The notes: generated from the letters alone by a model not told the origin. Counted from the first letter of the stretch, positions 8,587-17,210 are shown. The stretch is 64,000 nucleotides of DNA from JAFGJQ01 sp052034525 (GCA_052034525.1 JBPOIK010000062.1:46749-110748); one strand, 5' to 3'. Numbers and translations are program-made.

Positions 8587-9276
8587 TTACGCGGTTTCGG
8601 GATCCTCATCCGTCGGAGGCGCCGCGGCAATGATGACCTGCGCGGGGCGCACCACGCGATCCCGCAGGCAGTAGCCCCGAAGCATCTCCTCAAGCACCGT
8701 GCCGGGCGCGTGTTCCGTCGTCGGCCGCTGCATCATCGCATTGTGGAAGACCGGGTCGAACGGCTTGCCCGCCGCCTCGACGGGCTCCACATGATGGTCC
8801 TTCAAAATCTTCAGCAATTTCTCATACACGAGGCGCACACCTTCGACAATCGCCGGCGAGTCCGTCGTCTGCGCGGCGGCGCTGAGCGTCCGTTCAAAGT
8901 CGTCCACCACCGGCAGCAGCGCCTTGACGAAGGCCTCGTTGGCGAACCGGATGGCCTCGGACTTTTCCATGGCCGTGCGGCGCAACAGGTTCTGCGCTTC
9001 CGCCCGTGCCCGCAGCAGCTTGTCCCGGGTTTCCTCCAGCTCCCGCCGCAGCGCCTGTTGCTCATCAGACGGCGCGATGGCCGGGTCCGACTGCGTGGTA
9101 ACCGTATCCGCCGGCTCGACCGCTTGCTCGTCTGCGCGGCCGGCTTCCCGGCCGGTCGCCGAAGCGGACGGCGCCGCGGATCCGGCGGGCGGCTTTGGCG
9201 ATGGCGGCGCGCCGCCGAAGCGCCGGACTTCTTCGTCGGTGGCGACGTGAATCTTGTGTTCCTTCTTCCTGGTCAT
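8587..9276 (-). CDS. grpE: GrpE nucleotide-exchange factor
   Basis: 229 residues. A long charged N terminus (about 1-75, Ala/Pro/Glu-rich) precedes the coiled coil (about 75-120; LRRELEETRDKLLRARAEAQNL), then the beta-wing domain with FDPVFHNAM and the C-terminal LRDRVVRPAQVII, which match GrpE. It would release ADP from DnaK; dnaK itself is not in this window. The ATG at 9276 (MTRKKEH) follows ACGGAG and is preferred over an in-frame start eight codons earlier. It lies 30 nt after the dnaJ stop, so dnaJ-grpE are probably one transcript. Confidence 0.92.
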   Translation of the reverse strand: MTRKKEHKIHVATDEEVRRFGGAPPSPKPPAGSAAPSASATGREAGRADEQAVEPADTVTTQSDPAIAPSDEQQALRRELEETRDKLLRARAEAQNLLRRTAMEKSEAIRFANEAFVKALLPVVDDFERTLSAAAQTTDSPAIVEGVRLVYEKLLKILKDHHVEPVEAAGKPFDPVFHNAMMQRPTTEHAPGTVLEEMLRGYCLRDRVVRPAQVIIAAAPPTDEDPETA

Positions 9277-9306
9277 GGCGCTCCGTGAGGCGGTCCGCAA
9301 AGCCCG

Positions 9307-10452
9307 TTAACCGTTTTTCTTCTCCAGTCCGCCCAGATACTCCACCAGCCGCTCCAGAAATCCTTTGCTCTCCGGCAGCACGCCCTTGTCTTCCGTTTCC
9401 GCGAAGGAACGCAGCAGTTGCTCCTGCCGGCCGTCCAGCCGGGTCGGGATTTCGACCCGCACCTCCACGTACTGGTCGCCCGTGCGGCCGGTGCGCAGAT
9501 CAGGCAGGCCGCGCTCGGCCAATCGAAAGACCTGCCCAGGCTGCGTTCCACGGGGGACCGTCAGAACGGCCATTCCCCGCAGGGTGGGGACCTCCAGCTT
9601 CGCGCCGAGGGCGGCCTGTGTGAAGCTGATGGGCATGGACAACACCAGATCGTTCCCTCGTCGCGTGAAGAACTCGTGCGGCCGGACGTGAACGTAGCAG
9701 TGCAGATCACCGCGGGACGCTCCGTTCTCGCCCGGCTCGCCCTCTCCCTGGACGCGAATGGCCTGGCCGTCCTGAATCCCCGCCGGCACCTTCACGTTGA
9801 GGATTCGTTTCCTGGGGGCCAGCCCGTTGCCGCGGCAGTTCGAGCAGGGCTTGGAATAGATCCGGCCCTGTCCGCGGCAGGTGGGACAGGGAGTGATGAC
9901 CCGTCCCATAAGCAGGCCGAACCCACCGGCCTGTTCCACCTGCCCATAGCCGCCGCAGGTCCGGCAGTTCTGGCGTTGAGATCCGGGGGCGGCGCCGGTG
10001 CCGCCGCATTCGTCACAGTAGTCCTGCCGGGTGAACTCCAGGGTGCGTTCCGTGCCGGTGGCGACTTCTTCCAGCGTCAGCTCCATCTCGGTCTGCAGGT
10101 CGGCGCCCCGACCCCGGCCCCGGCGGCCGCCGAACCCGCCGAACAGGTCGCTGAACCCGAACATGGAGAGGATGTCCTCGAACCCCATTCCGCTGAAGTC
10201 GTGAACACCCGCTCCGGACAATCCGGCGTGGCCGAACTGGTCGTACCGCTGCCGTTTCTGCGGATCACTGAGGACCTCGAAAGCCTCAGCCGCCTCTTTG
10301 AACCTCCCCTCGGCGTCGGGGTCGTCCGGGTTCTTGTCCGGATGGTATTTGATGAGCAGGCGGCGGTAGGCCTTCTTGATGTCGGCGGGAGACGCATCGC
10401 GCCCGACGCCAAGCACTTCATAGTAGTCTCGTTGGGCCTTTGCCATCCCCAT
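9307..10452 (-). CDS. dnaJ: DnaJ co-chaperone (class A)
   Basis: 381 residues with all class A parts: J domain with HPD at 37-39, a Gly/Phe-rich linker (FGGFGGRRGRGRG), four zinc-finger repeats (CDECGGTG, CRTCGGYG, CPTCRGQG, CSNCRGNG) and a C-terminal substrate-binding domain. It would stimulate the DnaK ATPase and deliver clients. Two ATGs are possible (10452 and 10446), both served by an AAGG site. It follows groEL2 by 95 nt, with a possible hairpin in between, and precedes grpE. Confidence 0.95.
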   Translation of the reverse strand: MGMAKAQRDYYEVLGVGRDASPADIKKAYRRLLIKYHPDKNPDDPDAEGRFKEAAEAFEVLSDPQKRQRYDQFGHAGLSGAGVHDFSGMGFEDILSMFGFSDLFGGFGGRRGRGRGADLQTEMELTLEEVATGTERTLEFTRQDYCDECGGTGAAPGSQRQNCRTCGGYGQVEQAGGFGLLMGRVITPCPTCRGQGRIYSKPCSNCRGNGLAPRKRILNVKVPAGIQDGQAIRVQGEGEPGENGASRGDLHCYVHVRPHEFFTRRGNDLVLSMPISFTQAALGAKLEVPTLRGMAVLTVPRGTQPGQVFRLAERGLPDLRTGRTGDQYVEVRVEIPTRLDGRQEQLLRSFAETEDKGVLPESKGFLERLVEYLGGLEKKNG

Positions 10453-10490
10453 TGCCTTGTGCCGCCCGCCATCGGGTCTGAAGCGCGCGA

Positions 10491-10514
10491 AGGGCGGACT
10501 TTTCAGCCCGCCCT
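10491..10514 (-). terminator. Hairpin between groEL2 and dnaJ
   Basis: Perfect 7-bp inverted repeat AGGGCGG/CCGCCCT with a 10-nt loop, 34 nt after the groEL2 stop on the minus strand. There is no following T tract, so it may attenuate or process the transcript rather than end it. Confidence 0.35.
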
Positions 10515-10547
10515 GAACACGCGGCTTAGCTGGGCTGCCAACCGTTG

Positions 10548-12161
10548 TTATCGGATCGCGTTGGCAATCTCCTTTTTCTCATCCTTGAGGTCTGTCACCA
10601 GGATTTCCGTGGTGAGCATCAGACCGGCCACGCTGGCCGCACTTTGCAGGGCGGTCCGGGCCACTTTGGCCGCGTCCACGACGCCGGCCTGGAACATGTC
10701 GCCGAACCGGTCTTCGCGGGCGTCATAGCCGTAGGCGCCGGTTTTCTCGAGAATCTGCTCGACGACGACCTCGCCTTCGCCGCCGCGATTGGCGACAATC
10801 TGCCGGGTGGGGCCGCGCAGAGCATGGGCCACGATGTCCACGCCCACCTTCTCGTCGCCCCGGGCGTTCTGCCGGGCTTTGTTCACCGCCTCGATCGCCC
10901 GCAGGAAGACCACGCCGCCGCCGGGCACGATGCCCTCTTCGGCCGCCGCCTTGGTGGCGTGCAGGGCGTCGTCCACCAGGTCCTTGCGTTCCTTCACCTC
11001 GATTTCGGTCGCACCGCCGACCCGAATGACGGCCACGCCACCGGTGAGCTTGGCCAGGCGCTCCTGGAGCTTCTCCCGATCATAGTCGCTGGTGGTGGTT
11101 TCGATCTGGCTTCGGATCTGGTCGATCCGGGCCTTGGTCTCCGCTTTCTTACCGGCGCCCTGGATCACGGTGGTGGTGTCCTTGGTGAGGACGACCTTCT
11201 CGGCCCGCCCCAAATCGCCGATCTGCACGTTCTCGAGCTTGATGCCCAGATCCTCGCTGATCAGCTTCGCACCGGTGAGCACCTGAAGGTCGCCCAGCAT
11301 CGCCTTGCGACGGTCGCCGAAGCCGGGGGCCTTCACCGCAGCGCACCTGAGCGTGCCCCGCAGCTTGTTGACCACCATGGCGGCCAGAGCCTCACCGTCC
11401 ACATCCTCCGCGATGACCAGCAACGCCTGGCCGGAGCTGGCGACGGCCTCGAGCAGCGGGATGAAGTCGCGCAGGCTGGAGATCTTCTTCTCGTACAGCA
11501 GGATCAGGGGTTTCTCCAGCACGCACTCCAGGGAGCCCGGATCGGTCATGAAGTAGGGCGAGATGAAGCCCTTGTCGAACTGCATCCCCTCGACCACTTC
11601 CTTTTCGAGCCCCATGCTCTTGCCTTCCTCGATCTCGACCACGCCGTCCTTGCCCACCTCGGCGAGAGCGGCGGCGAGCAGTTTTCCCACCTCGCGATCG
11701 CCGTTGGCGGCGATGGTGGCCACGTTTTCGAGGTCGGTGGTGCCCGTCTTCACCTTGCGGGACTGGGCCTCGATGCTTTTGACCGCGGCGGCGACGGCGG
11801 CGTCAATGCCGCGCTTCAGGGCCATCGGGTTGGCTCCGGCGGTCACATTGCGCAGACCTTCGCGATATATGGACTCGGCCAGCAGAGTGGCCGTGGTGGT
11901 GCCGTCGCCGACCTTGTCGCTGGTTCGCCGGGCCACTTCGTTGACCATCTTGGCGCCCATGTTTTCAAACGGGTTGGGCAGCTCAATCTCCTTGGCGACG
12001 CTTGCCCCGTCTTTGGTGATGCGGGGTGCGCCGAAGGACTTCTGCAGAATCACGTTTCGCCCCACCGGGCCCAGGGTCACCTTCACCGCCCCGGCGAGCT
12101 TGCTCAGCCCGTCCAGAATCTGCTGCCTGGCTTCGTGGCTGAACATCAGTTGCTTGGCCAT
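10548..12161 (-). CDS. groL: GroEL-type chaperonin, second copy (groEL2)
   Basis: 537 residues, full GroEL length. ATP-site elements are intact: LGPVGRN, TKDGASVAKE, VGDGTTTATLLAE, and the late VPGGGVVF. It differs from the upstream paralogue at many positions and ends EKKEIANAIR, without the usual Gly-Gly-Met tail. The ATG at 12161 is the family start. It lies 54 nt downstream of groES, so the order is groEL1, groES, groEL2 on one strand. With only one groES here, both chaperonins would have to share the cochaperonin, or groEL2 may have specialised clients. Confidence 0.92.
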   Translation of the reverse strand: MAKQLMFSHEARQQILDGLSKLAGAVKVTLGPVGRNVILQKSFGAPRITKDGASVAKEIELPNPFENMGAKMVNEVARRTSDKVGDGTTTATLLAESIYREGLRNVTAGANPMALKRGIDAAVAAAVKSIEAQSRKVKTGTTDLENVATIAANGDREVGKLLAAALAEVGKDGVVEIEEGKSMGLEKEVVEGMQFDKGFISPYFMTDPGSLECVLEKPLILLYEKKISSLRDFIPLLEAVASSGQALLVIAEDVDGEALAAMVVNKLRGTLRCAAVKAPGFGDRRKAMLGDLQVLTGAKLISEDLGIKLENVQIGDLGRAEKVVLTKDTTTVIQGAGKKAETKARIDQIRSQIETTTSDYDREKLQERLAKLTGGVAVIRVGGATEIEVKERKDLVDDALHATKAAAEEGIVPGGGVVFLRAIEAVNKARQNARGDEKVGVDIVAHALRGPTRQIVANRGGEGEVVVEQILEKTGAYGYDAREDRFGDMFQAGVVDAAKVARTALQSAASVAGLMLTTEILVTDLKDEKKEIANAIR

Positions 12162-12215
12162 TGACTTGCTCCTGTCGTCTCGATCCGCGAGGCGGACCGC
12201 CTGGCTGCGTTTGTC

Positions 12216-12530
12216 TTACCTGCCCACCACGGCGAGGATGTCACTCTCGCGGAGAATCACGTACTTCTCGCCGCTGACTTCCACCTCCGTGCCCGAGTAC
12301 TTGCCGTACACGATCTCGTCCCCTTCCTTGACGTCCATCGTGCCGCGCTTGCCGCTGTCCAGCAGCTTGCCGGGACCGGCGGCGATGACGGTGCCGCGTT
12401 GCGGCTTCTCACGCGCGGTGTCGGGCAGCAGAATGCCGCCCGCGGTTCGCTCGTCGGCCTCGACCGGTTGCACCACGACGCGATCGTCCAGGGGCCTGAG
12501 TTTCAGCTTCTTTGCGGTTGCCGTAGCCAT
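12216..12530 (-). CDS. groS: GroES cochaperonin
   Basis: 104 residues with the family's LRPLDDRVVVQP start of the core, the mobile loop RTAGGILLPDTAREKPQRG that contacts GroEL, and the closing YGKYSGTEVEVSGEKYVILRESDILAVV. A short extra N terminus (MATATAKKLK) precedes the core. The ATG at 12530 has GGAGG upstream. It lies between two groEL genes: 117 nt after the first and 54 nt before the second, an unusual position since groES normally leads the operon. Confidence 0.95.
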   Translation of the reverse strand: MATATAKKLKLRPLDDRVVVQPVEADERTAGGILLPDTAREKPQRGTVIAAGPGKLLDSGKRGTMDVKEGDEIVYGKYSGTEVEVSGEKYVILRESDILAVVGR

Positions 12531-12647
12531 TGTGGGATATCCTCCGTTGCTCGTTTCGTGCCAGGGTTGTGTTTCGTCTTGTCGGGTTCGGGATTACCGT
12601 CCGCGTTCGTCACGGCCGCCCCTCGTGTGGCGGACCGGTCCGCGGCA

Positions 12648-14294
12648 TCAGTCGTAGTCCATGTCGTCCATGTCGGGCTCGCCGGCGCCGTCGCCCTTGT
12701 CGTCGTCGCTCTTGGGTTTCTCGGTGATGAGGCAGTCTGTGCTCAGCAGGGTACGGGCGACGCTGCTGGCATTCTCCAGAGCGGTGCGGACGACCTTGGT
12801 CGGGTCGATCACTCCGGCCTCCAGCAGGTCGCCGTATTCGAGGGTTTCCGCGTTGTACCCGAACGACGCCGACTTGTTCTGGGACACCTTGTGAAAGACC
12901 ATGCCGGGTTCCACGCCGGCGTTGGTGGCGATCTGCTTCAGCGGAGCGGACAGGGCCCGACGGACCACGTCGATGCCCAGGTTTTCGTCGTCCCGGCCGG
13001 TGACCTTGTCCAGCGCCTTCATGCACCGCACCAGAGCGACTCCGCCGCCGACTACGATGCCCTCCTCGATGGCCGCCCGTGTGGCATGCAGGGCGTCCTC
13101 GATCCGGGCCTTCTTCTCCTTCAACTCGGCCTCGCTGGCCGCCCCCACGTTGATCTGGGCGATGCCGCCCGAGAGCTTGGCCAGCCGCTCCTGCAGCTTT
13201 TCGCGATCGTAGTCACTGGTCGTGGCGTCGATCTCGGCCCGGATCTGCTTGATACGACCCTGGATGGCGTCCGACTTGCCGGCGCCCTCCAGAATGGTCG
13301 TCTCGTCCTGGCGGACCCGGACGCGCTTGGCCTGGCCCAACTGGTTGACCGAGATGTTCTCCAGGTTCACCCCCAGATCTTTCATCAGGGCCTGTCCGCC
13401 GGTCAGAATGGCGATGTCCTCGAGCATGGCCTTGCGCCGGTCGCCGTAGCCGGGGGCCTTCACCGCGCAAGCCTTCAGCGTGCCTCGCATATGGTTGACC
13501 ACCAGCGTGGCCAGCGCTTCGCCCTCCACATCCTCGGCGATGATCACCAGCGGACGTTTGGACTTGGCGACGGCCTCCAGCAGCGGCACGAGCTTCTGGG
13601 CGTTGCTGATCTTGTCTTCGTGGATGAGGATATACGGCTTCTCCAGGACGCACTCCATCTCGTCCGGCTGCGTGATGAAATGGGGAGACAGGTAGCCGCG
13701 ATCAAACTGCATGCCTTCGACCAGCTTGATCGCCGTCTCGGCGCCTTTTCCCTCCTCCACCGTGATGACGCCGTCCTTGCCGACCTTCTCGAAACAGTCG
13801 GCCAGGATGTTGCCGATCGACGAGTCGTTGTTCGCCGAGATGGAGGCGACGTTCACGATGTCCGCGCGCCGCTCCACCTTCGTGGGGCGCGAAATCTTCT
13901 TAAGCTCCTCGATGACCGCGTTCACCGCTTTCCGAATGCCGCGGTTGACCGAATTGGCGTCCGCACCCGCCGGGACCACCCGCAGGCCGTAGGAATACAG
14001 CGCCTCGGCCAGCAGGGTCGCGGTCGTGGTGCCGTCGCCGGCTTTCTTGCTGGTTTTGCTGGCCGCCTCTTTGACGAGCTGGGCGCCGAGGTTCTCGTAC
14101 TTGTCCCGAAGGTCGATTTCCTCGGCCACGGTTACCCCGTCTTTGGTAACGGTCGGGGAGCCCCAACCCTTGTCCAGGACGGCGTTTCGGCCACGGGGCC
14201 CCAGGGTCGCCTTGACGGCGTCGGCCAGCTTGGTCACCCCCGCCAGCAACGCGCGGCGAGCATCTTCCTGATAGGCCAACTGCTTGACGGCCAT
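12648..14294 (-). CDS. groL: GroEL-type chaperonin, first copy (groEL1)
   Basis: 548 residues. ATP-site motifs are present (LGPRGRN, TKDGVTVAEE, AGDGTTTATLLAE, VVGGGVALV). The tail is acidic, ending EPDMDDMDYD, in place of the Gly-Gly-Met repeat that lines the chamber of the housekeeping GroEL. The ATG at 14294 follows AAGGAG with a 10-nt gap. It is the first gene of the chaperone block, and the putative operators at 14478-14534 lie about 185 nt upstream of its start. Confidence 0.93.
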   Translation of the reverse strand: MAVKQLAYQEDARRALLAGVTKLADAVKATLGPRGRNAVLDKGWGSPTVTKDGVTVAEEIDLRDKYENLGAQLVKEAASKTSKKAGDGTTTATLLAEALYSYGLRVVPAGADANSVNRGIRKAVNAVIEELKKISRPTKVERRADIVNVASISANNDSSIGNILADCFEKVGKDGVITVEEGKGAETAIKLVEGMQFDRGYLSPHFITQPDEMECVLEKPYILIHEDKISNAQKLVPLLEAVAKSKRPLVIIAEDVEGEALATLVVNHMRGTLKACAVKAPGYGDRRKAMLEDIAILTGGQALMKDLGVNLENISVNQLGQAKRVRVRQDETTILEGAGKSDAIQGRIKQIRAEIDATTSDYDREKLQERLAKLSGGIAQINVGAASEAELKEKKARIEDALHATRAAIEEGIVVGGGVALVRCMKALDKVTGRDDENLGIDVVRRALSAPLKQIATNAGVEPGMVFHKVSQNKSASFGYNAETLEYGDLLEAGVIDPTKVVRTALENASSVARTLLSTDCLITEKPKSDDDKGDGAGEPDMDDMDYD

Positions 14295-14477
14295 AGTTGA
14301 TCATCTCCTTGTGGTAATCCGCGTTCTGACCGGACGGTCCCCTATGCCCGGACCGGTCCCTGGTTGCCCTCCGTGCAGCCTTGGTGCCAGCCATTTCCAT
14401 GAACGCGGGATTCCTATAATGTATTGCAATTGCGAACGATAACATACCGGCCGACAGGGAGGAGCATGGCGTGAGCC

Positions 14478-14534
14478 TCTGCCAGCTTGGCAGAAGGGCG
14501 TCGGGCACCGGGGCGTCCGTGCCAATTTGACAGG
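14478..14534 (-). promoter_or_regulatory. Two similar inverted repeats, candidate heat-shock operator of the groEL block
   Basis: On the minus strand the sites read CTGTCAAATTGGCAC (14533-14519) and CTGCCAAGCTGGCAG (14493-14479); 11 of 15 bases agree. The second is a perfect CTGCCA-N3-TGGCAG palindrome. Their centres are 40 bp apart, close to four helical turns. Between them and groEL1 lies an AT-rich stretch (14411-14452) in a GC-rich region that could hold the promoter; a TATAAT at 14415-14420 faces the other way. No CIRCE element (TTAGCACTC repeat) was seen. The divergent DUF962 gene starts 47 nt beyond, so the sites could serve either direction. Confidence 0.5.
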
Positions 14535-14580
14535 CCCGCGGCGGGCCCCCACGCTGGCGGTCCCGAACACCCCGGATACG

Positions 14581-14913
14581 ATGCGACCCATGTCCGGATG
14601 GCTGGATCGATGGTTGGAGCGGCATCAGCACCCCGTCTCTCGCGTTCTTCACGCAGTTGGGATCCCGCTGCTGCCGCTGGCGGGCGGCCTGGCGGGCTGG
14701 CAGCTTGTCCAGAGCCGCTGGGATCTGTGGTATCGCCCCTTGGTGCTGATCGCGGTGAGCTATCTGCTCCAGTGGATCGGACACCGGATCGAAGGCAACG
14801 ATCTGGGTGAAGTGATCGTTTTCAAGCGCTGGCTCGGCCGGCCGTATGTGGCCGTGTCGAGCCGCTACCGGTCAGAAGGCGGTGACAACCGCGGGAACCG
14901 GGAGAGTCAGTAG
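14581..14913 (+). CDS. DUF962 / Mpo1-like membrane protein
   Basis: 110 residues with HPVSRVLHAVGIPLLPLAG and LQWIGHRIEGNDLGE, the two His-containing conserved blocks of the DUF962 (YGL010w/Mpo1-like) family, and two to three membrane helices. The yeast relative Mpo1 is an iron-dependent dioxygenase in fatty-acid alpha-oxidation; whether that holds here is unknown, but the His residues that would bind iron (HPVSRVLH, GHRIEGN) are kept. ATG 14581 or 14590 could be used. It is convergent with, and overlaps by 7 nt, the HDOD-GGDEF gene. Confidence 0.8.
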   Translation: MRPMSGWLDRWLERHQHPVSRVLHAVGIPLLPLAGGLAGWQLVQSRWDLWYRPLVLIAVSYLLQWIGHRIEGNDLGEVIVFKRWLGRPYVAVSSRYRSEGGDNRGNRESQ

Positions 14914-16559
14914 GTGATCTCGACGCGGTTCCGCCCGGCCCGTTTGGCGTGGTAGAGGCATTCGTCCGCACGGGATACCAGTTCGTCGATATCGATCAGC
15001 TCATGTCGGAAGTGCGTGTGAACCACGCCGGCGCTGATGGTCAGCGTTCTCTGCTGGTTGTTCGAGGGGATTCTCAGGTCCATGACGCCGGTGCGGACTT
15101 TCTCCGCCAGCTCGCGCATTTCGCGGGGCGTGACGTTGGAAACGATAACGACAAACTCCTCTCCTCCGAAGCGGGCGGCCATGCGAGGAGCCTGGACGAC
15201 CTGATTGAGCACGCTGCCCACCTGTCGCAAGGCCTCGTCGCCGGCCGGGTGACCGAAGGTGTCGTTGAGTTCCTTGAAGTGATCCAGGTCGAGCATGATG
15301 AACCCGACGCTGCCTCGCTCGCGCTCCGCCGATTCGATCGTAGCTTTCAGGTGGCTGTGCAGGACGGCCCGGCTGGCGACGCGGGTGAGCGGATCTGTCG
15401 TTGCCCTCCGCTCCAGGTCCTCCGCCCAGGTGGTGACCTCCTCCAGGCGCGAGCGCGCCTGCGCATTCTCGCGTTCGGCGCTCAAGGAGAGCGCGGCCAG
15501 CTTGGCCACGGCACGGTCCCGCAGTTCCTGATAGCTTGTCGAGGCTCCGATGGACACCGAGAACAGATCGGCGATTTCCTTGAGCTGATCGTCCAGTCGC
15601 TCCAGGACGCCGTGGATCCGAGACTCGGGCATTCCACAAATCGCGGCGCATCGTTGAATGGCCGGATCCAGCTCCGTGGAGGGCGTGTCGCCGCAGAACA
15701 CGTCGGCGAGCGTGGCGGCGGTGAATGTCGTCGCGGCCAGCATCCGATCCTCCGCCGGGATGGCGTCCAGGCCATCGCCGTGGTGTCCGGCCACCGCCTG
15801 ACAGATTTCCGCGGGCAGGTTCCACTTCTTCAGCAGCTCGCGGCTGATTCCGGCATGCGTGATGCCGAACTTCTCCTGTTCGACGACCTGCACGGGCACA
15901 CGGCGCGCGTGCCGGGCCTCCCAAATGGTCTCGTACATTTCCGGAACCATGCGGGCGGCAGCCATCAGACCGATGTCACAGAGCAACCCGCTGACCAGCG
16001 CTTCATCGCGACGGCTGATGTCCACCGTCTCGGCGACGAGCCGGGCCAGGACGGCCGTGGTCAGCGAACGCCGCCAGTACAACGGGAAGTCGAAGGTCGC
16101 CGCATTAGAGTTCGTCATGGTGTCCACGAGCGAGAAGCTCAGGGCCAGGACGCGAACCGTTCGCAGCCCCAGTACGACGGTGGCGTGCTGAACGGACCCC
16201 ACCGGGTTGGGCAATCCGAAGAGCGACGAGTTGACCACTTTGAGGACGCGGGCCGCCAGGGCCGGGTCTTTTTCGATGGCGTCGGCGATATCGGCCGTCG
16301 AAGCGTCCGCCCGATCCGCCAGATCCAGGACGCGCAGAGCCACAGTCGGCAGCGAGGGCAGATTGTCCGCCGTGAGGATGCGTTGAATCATCTGAGCAAC
16401 CAACGTGGCGATCTCCCGACCCGCGCCACCGTCCGGGGAATGTCCGGTCGCTCGCGTGGCCGAGACCCCGACACCCGGCCGCGACGGAGATTCCGCTGAA
16501 GGGCGCTCCCTGGGCAATAGATCGGCGTGGCTCGGGAGCGTCTTAATCGTCACGTCCAT
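14907..16559 (-). CDS. HDOD domain and GGDEF diguanylate cyclase fusion
   Basis: 550 residues. An HDOD domain (about 70-270; LPSLPTVALRVLDLA, VLKVVNSSLFGLP, GLLCDIGLMA) is followed by a helical linker, then a GGDEF domain (about 385-550; LDLDHFKELNDTFGHPAGDEAL, RFGGEEF, YHAKRAGRNRV). The active GGEEF loop is intact, so c-di-GMP synthesis is likely. The product-inhibition I-site (RxxD just before GGEEF) is absent, so feedback control may be missing. HDOD domains usually sense or relay signals and are not HD hydrolases. The ATG at 16559 is preferred over an upstream TTG at 16619. Confidence 0.9.
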   Translation of the reverse strand: MDVTIKTLPSHADLLPRERPSAESPSRPGVGVSATRATGHSPDGGAGREIATLVAQMIQRILTADNLPSLPTVALRVLDLADRADASTADIADAIEKDPALAARVLKVVNSSLFGLPNPVGSVQHATVVLGLRTVRVLALSFSLVDTMTNSNAATFDFPLYWRRSLTTAVLARLVAETVDISRRDEALVSGLLCDIGLMAAARMVPEMYETIWEARHARRVPVQVVEQEKFGITHAGISRELLKKWNLPAEICQAVAGHHGDGLDAIPAEDRMLAATTFTAATLADVFCGDTPSTELDPAIQRCAAICGMPESRIHGVLERLDDQLKEIADLFSVSIGASTSYQELRDRAVAKLAALSLSAERENAQARSRLEEVTTWAEDLERRATTDPLTRVASRAVLHSHLKATIESAERERGSVGFIMLDLDHFKELNDTFGHPAGDEALRQVGSVLNQVVQAPRMAARFGGEEFVVIVSNVTPREMRELAEKVRTGVMDLRIPSNNQQRTLTISAGVVHTHFRHELIDIDELVSRADECLYHAKRAGRNRVEITY

Positions 16560-16708
16560 TCCGTCGGGCGCCGGCGGCCGAGCGAGAAGGTCCGATACGC
16601 AGGTCCGGCTTCGGGACAAGAATCTAAAGTCGCTCTGGTCTCGCGTCGATGACAGACCATCGACCTGAACATTGGCGCGTTGCGTTGCACAGACAAGGGA
16701 GAAAGCCT

Positions 16709-17149
16709 ATGCCTATGAAAGGTTATCGAAGTCGAAGCTCGAGCTCGCGCCGCCGAAGCGGTTCGGGAAAGGGCTACTACACGAAAAGCACGTCGAACAA
16801 GCCCACGTACCGGACCGTCAGCAACAACTTCAAGAACAAGATCACCTCGTACCAGACGCTCTACCGCCAGACGCAGGGCAGCAAGAGCGGAGGTCCGACC
16901 CCGTCTAACCTGAACACCCTGGGCAAGTGGGTGGAGAAGGGGGCGGTGATCCAGACCGTCTCGAGCTCGCAACTGAAGCGCTGGTCCAAGACCAGCAAGA
17001 CTTTCAACAGCCCGGCCAGCGCGAAGTACACGCTGACCAAGAAGTTCGGCAAGACGCCCATCAAGGCCGTGTGCCCGGGCAAGGGCAACAACTGGATTGT
17101 GGCCACCTCGCAGACCTGGAAGGGAAAGACCTTCCGGTTCCCGCACTGA
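16709..17149 (+). CDS. Small, very basic protein of unknown function
   Basis: 146 residues, starting MPMKGYRSRSSSSRRRSG, rich in Lys, Arg, Ser, Thr and Asn with few acidic residues, one Cys, no signal peptide and no membrane segment. I do not recognise the family. The second half (SAKYTLTKKFGKTPIKAVC to KGKTFRFPH) looks like a compact fold, while the first 30 residues are a disordered Arg/Ser arm like those of nucleic-acid-binding proteins. Third codon positions are almost always G or C, a sign of high expression. The ATG at 16709 follows AAGGGAG, and a good terminator lies 62 nt after the stop, so it is a monocistronic unit. Confidence 0.75.
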   Translation: MPMKGYRSRSSSSRRRSGSGKGYYTKSTSNKPTYRTVSNNFKNKITSYQTLYRQTQGSKSGGPTPSNLNTLGKWVEKGAVIQTVSSSQLKRWSKTSKTFNSPASAKYTLTKKFGKTPIKAVCPGKGNNWIVATSQTWKGKTFRFPH

Positions 17150-17210
17150 CACCGGCGACTGCATCGCCGAGCAGCGCAGAACCATACCCCATCCAACGCA
17201 ACGAGCCCAG

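Noticed and set aside
10545..12164. Long open frame (539 codons) on the plus strand over groEL2
   Set aside because: It is a GC-rich antisense shadow of groEL2; the groEL2 translation is full length with all ATP motifs, while the antisense protein has no recognisable fold.
12399..14300. Long open frame (633 codons) on the plus strand over groEL1
   Set aside because: Antisense shadow of groEL1, for the same reason.
14500..14534. Sigma-54 promoter (TGGCAC-N-TTGC) upstream of groEL1
   Set aside because: The minus strand has TTGGCACGG but no correctly spaced TTGC/GC -12 element; read as the inverted repeat instead.
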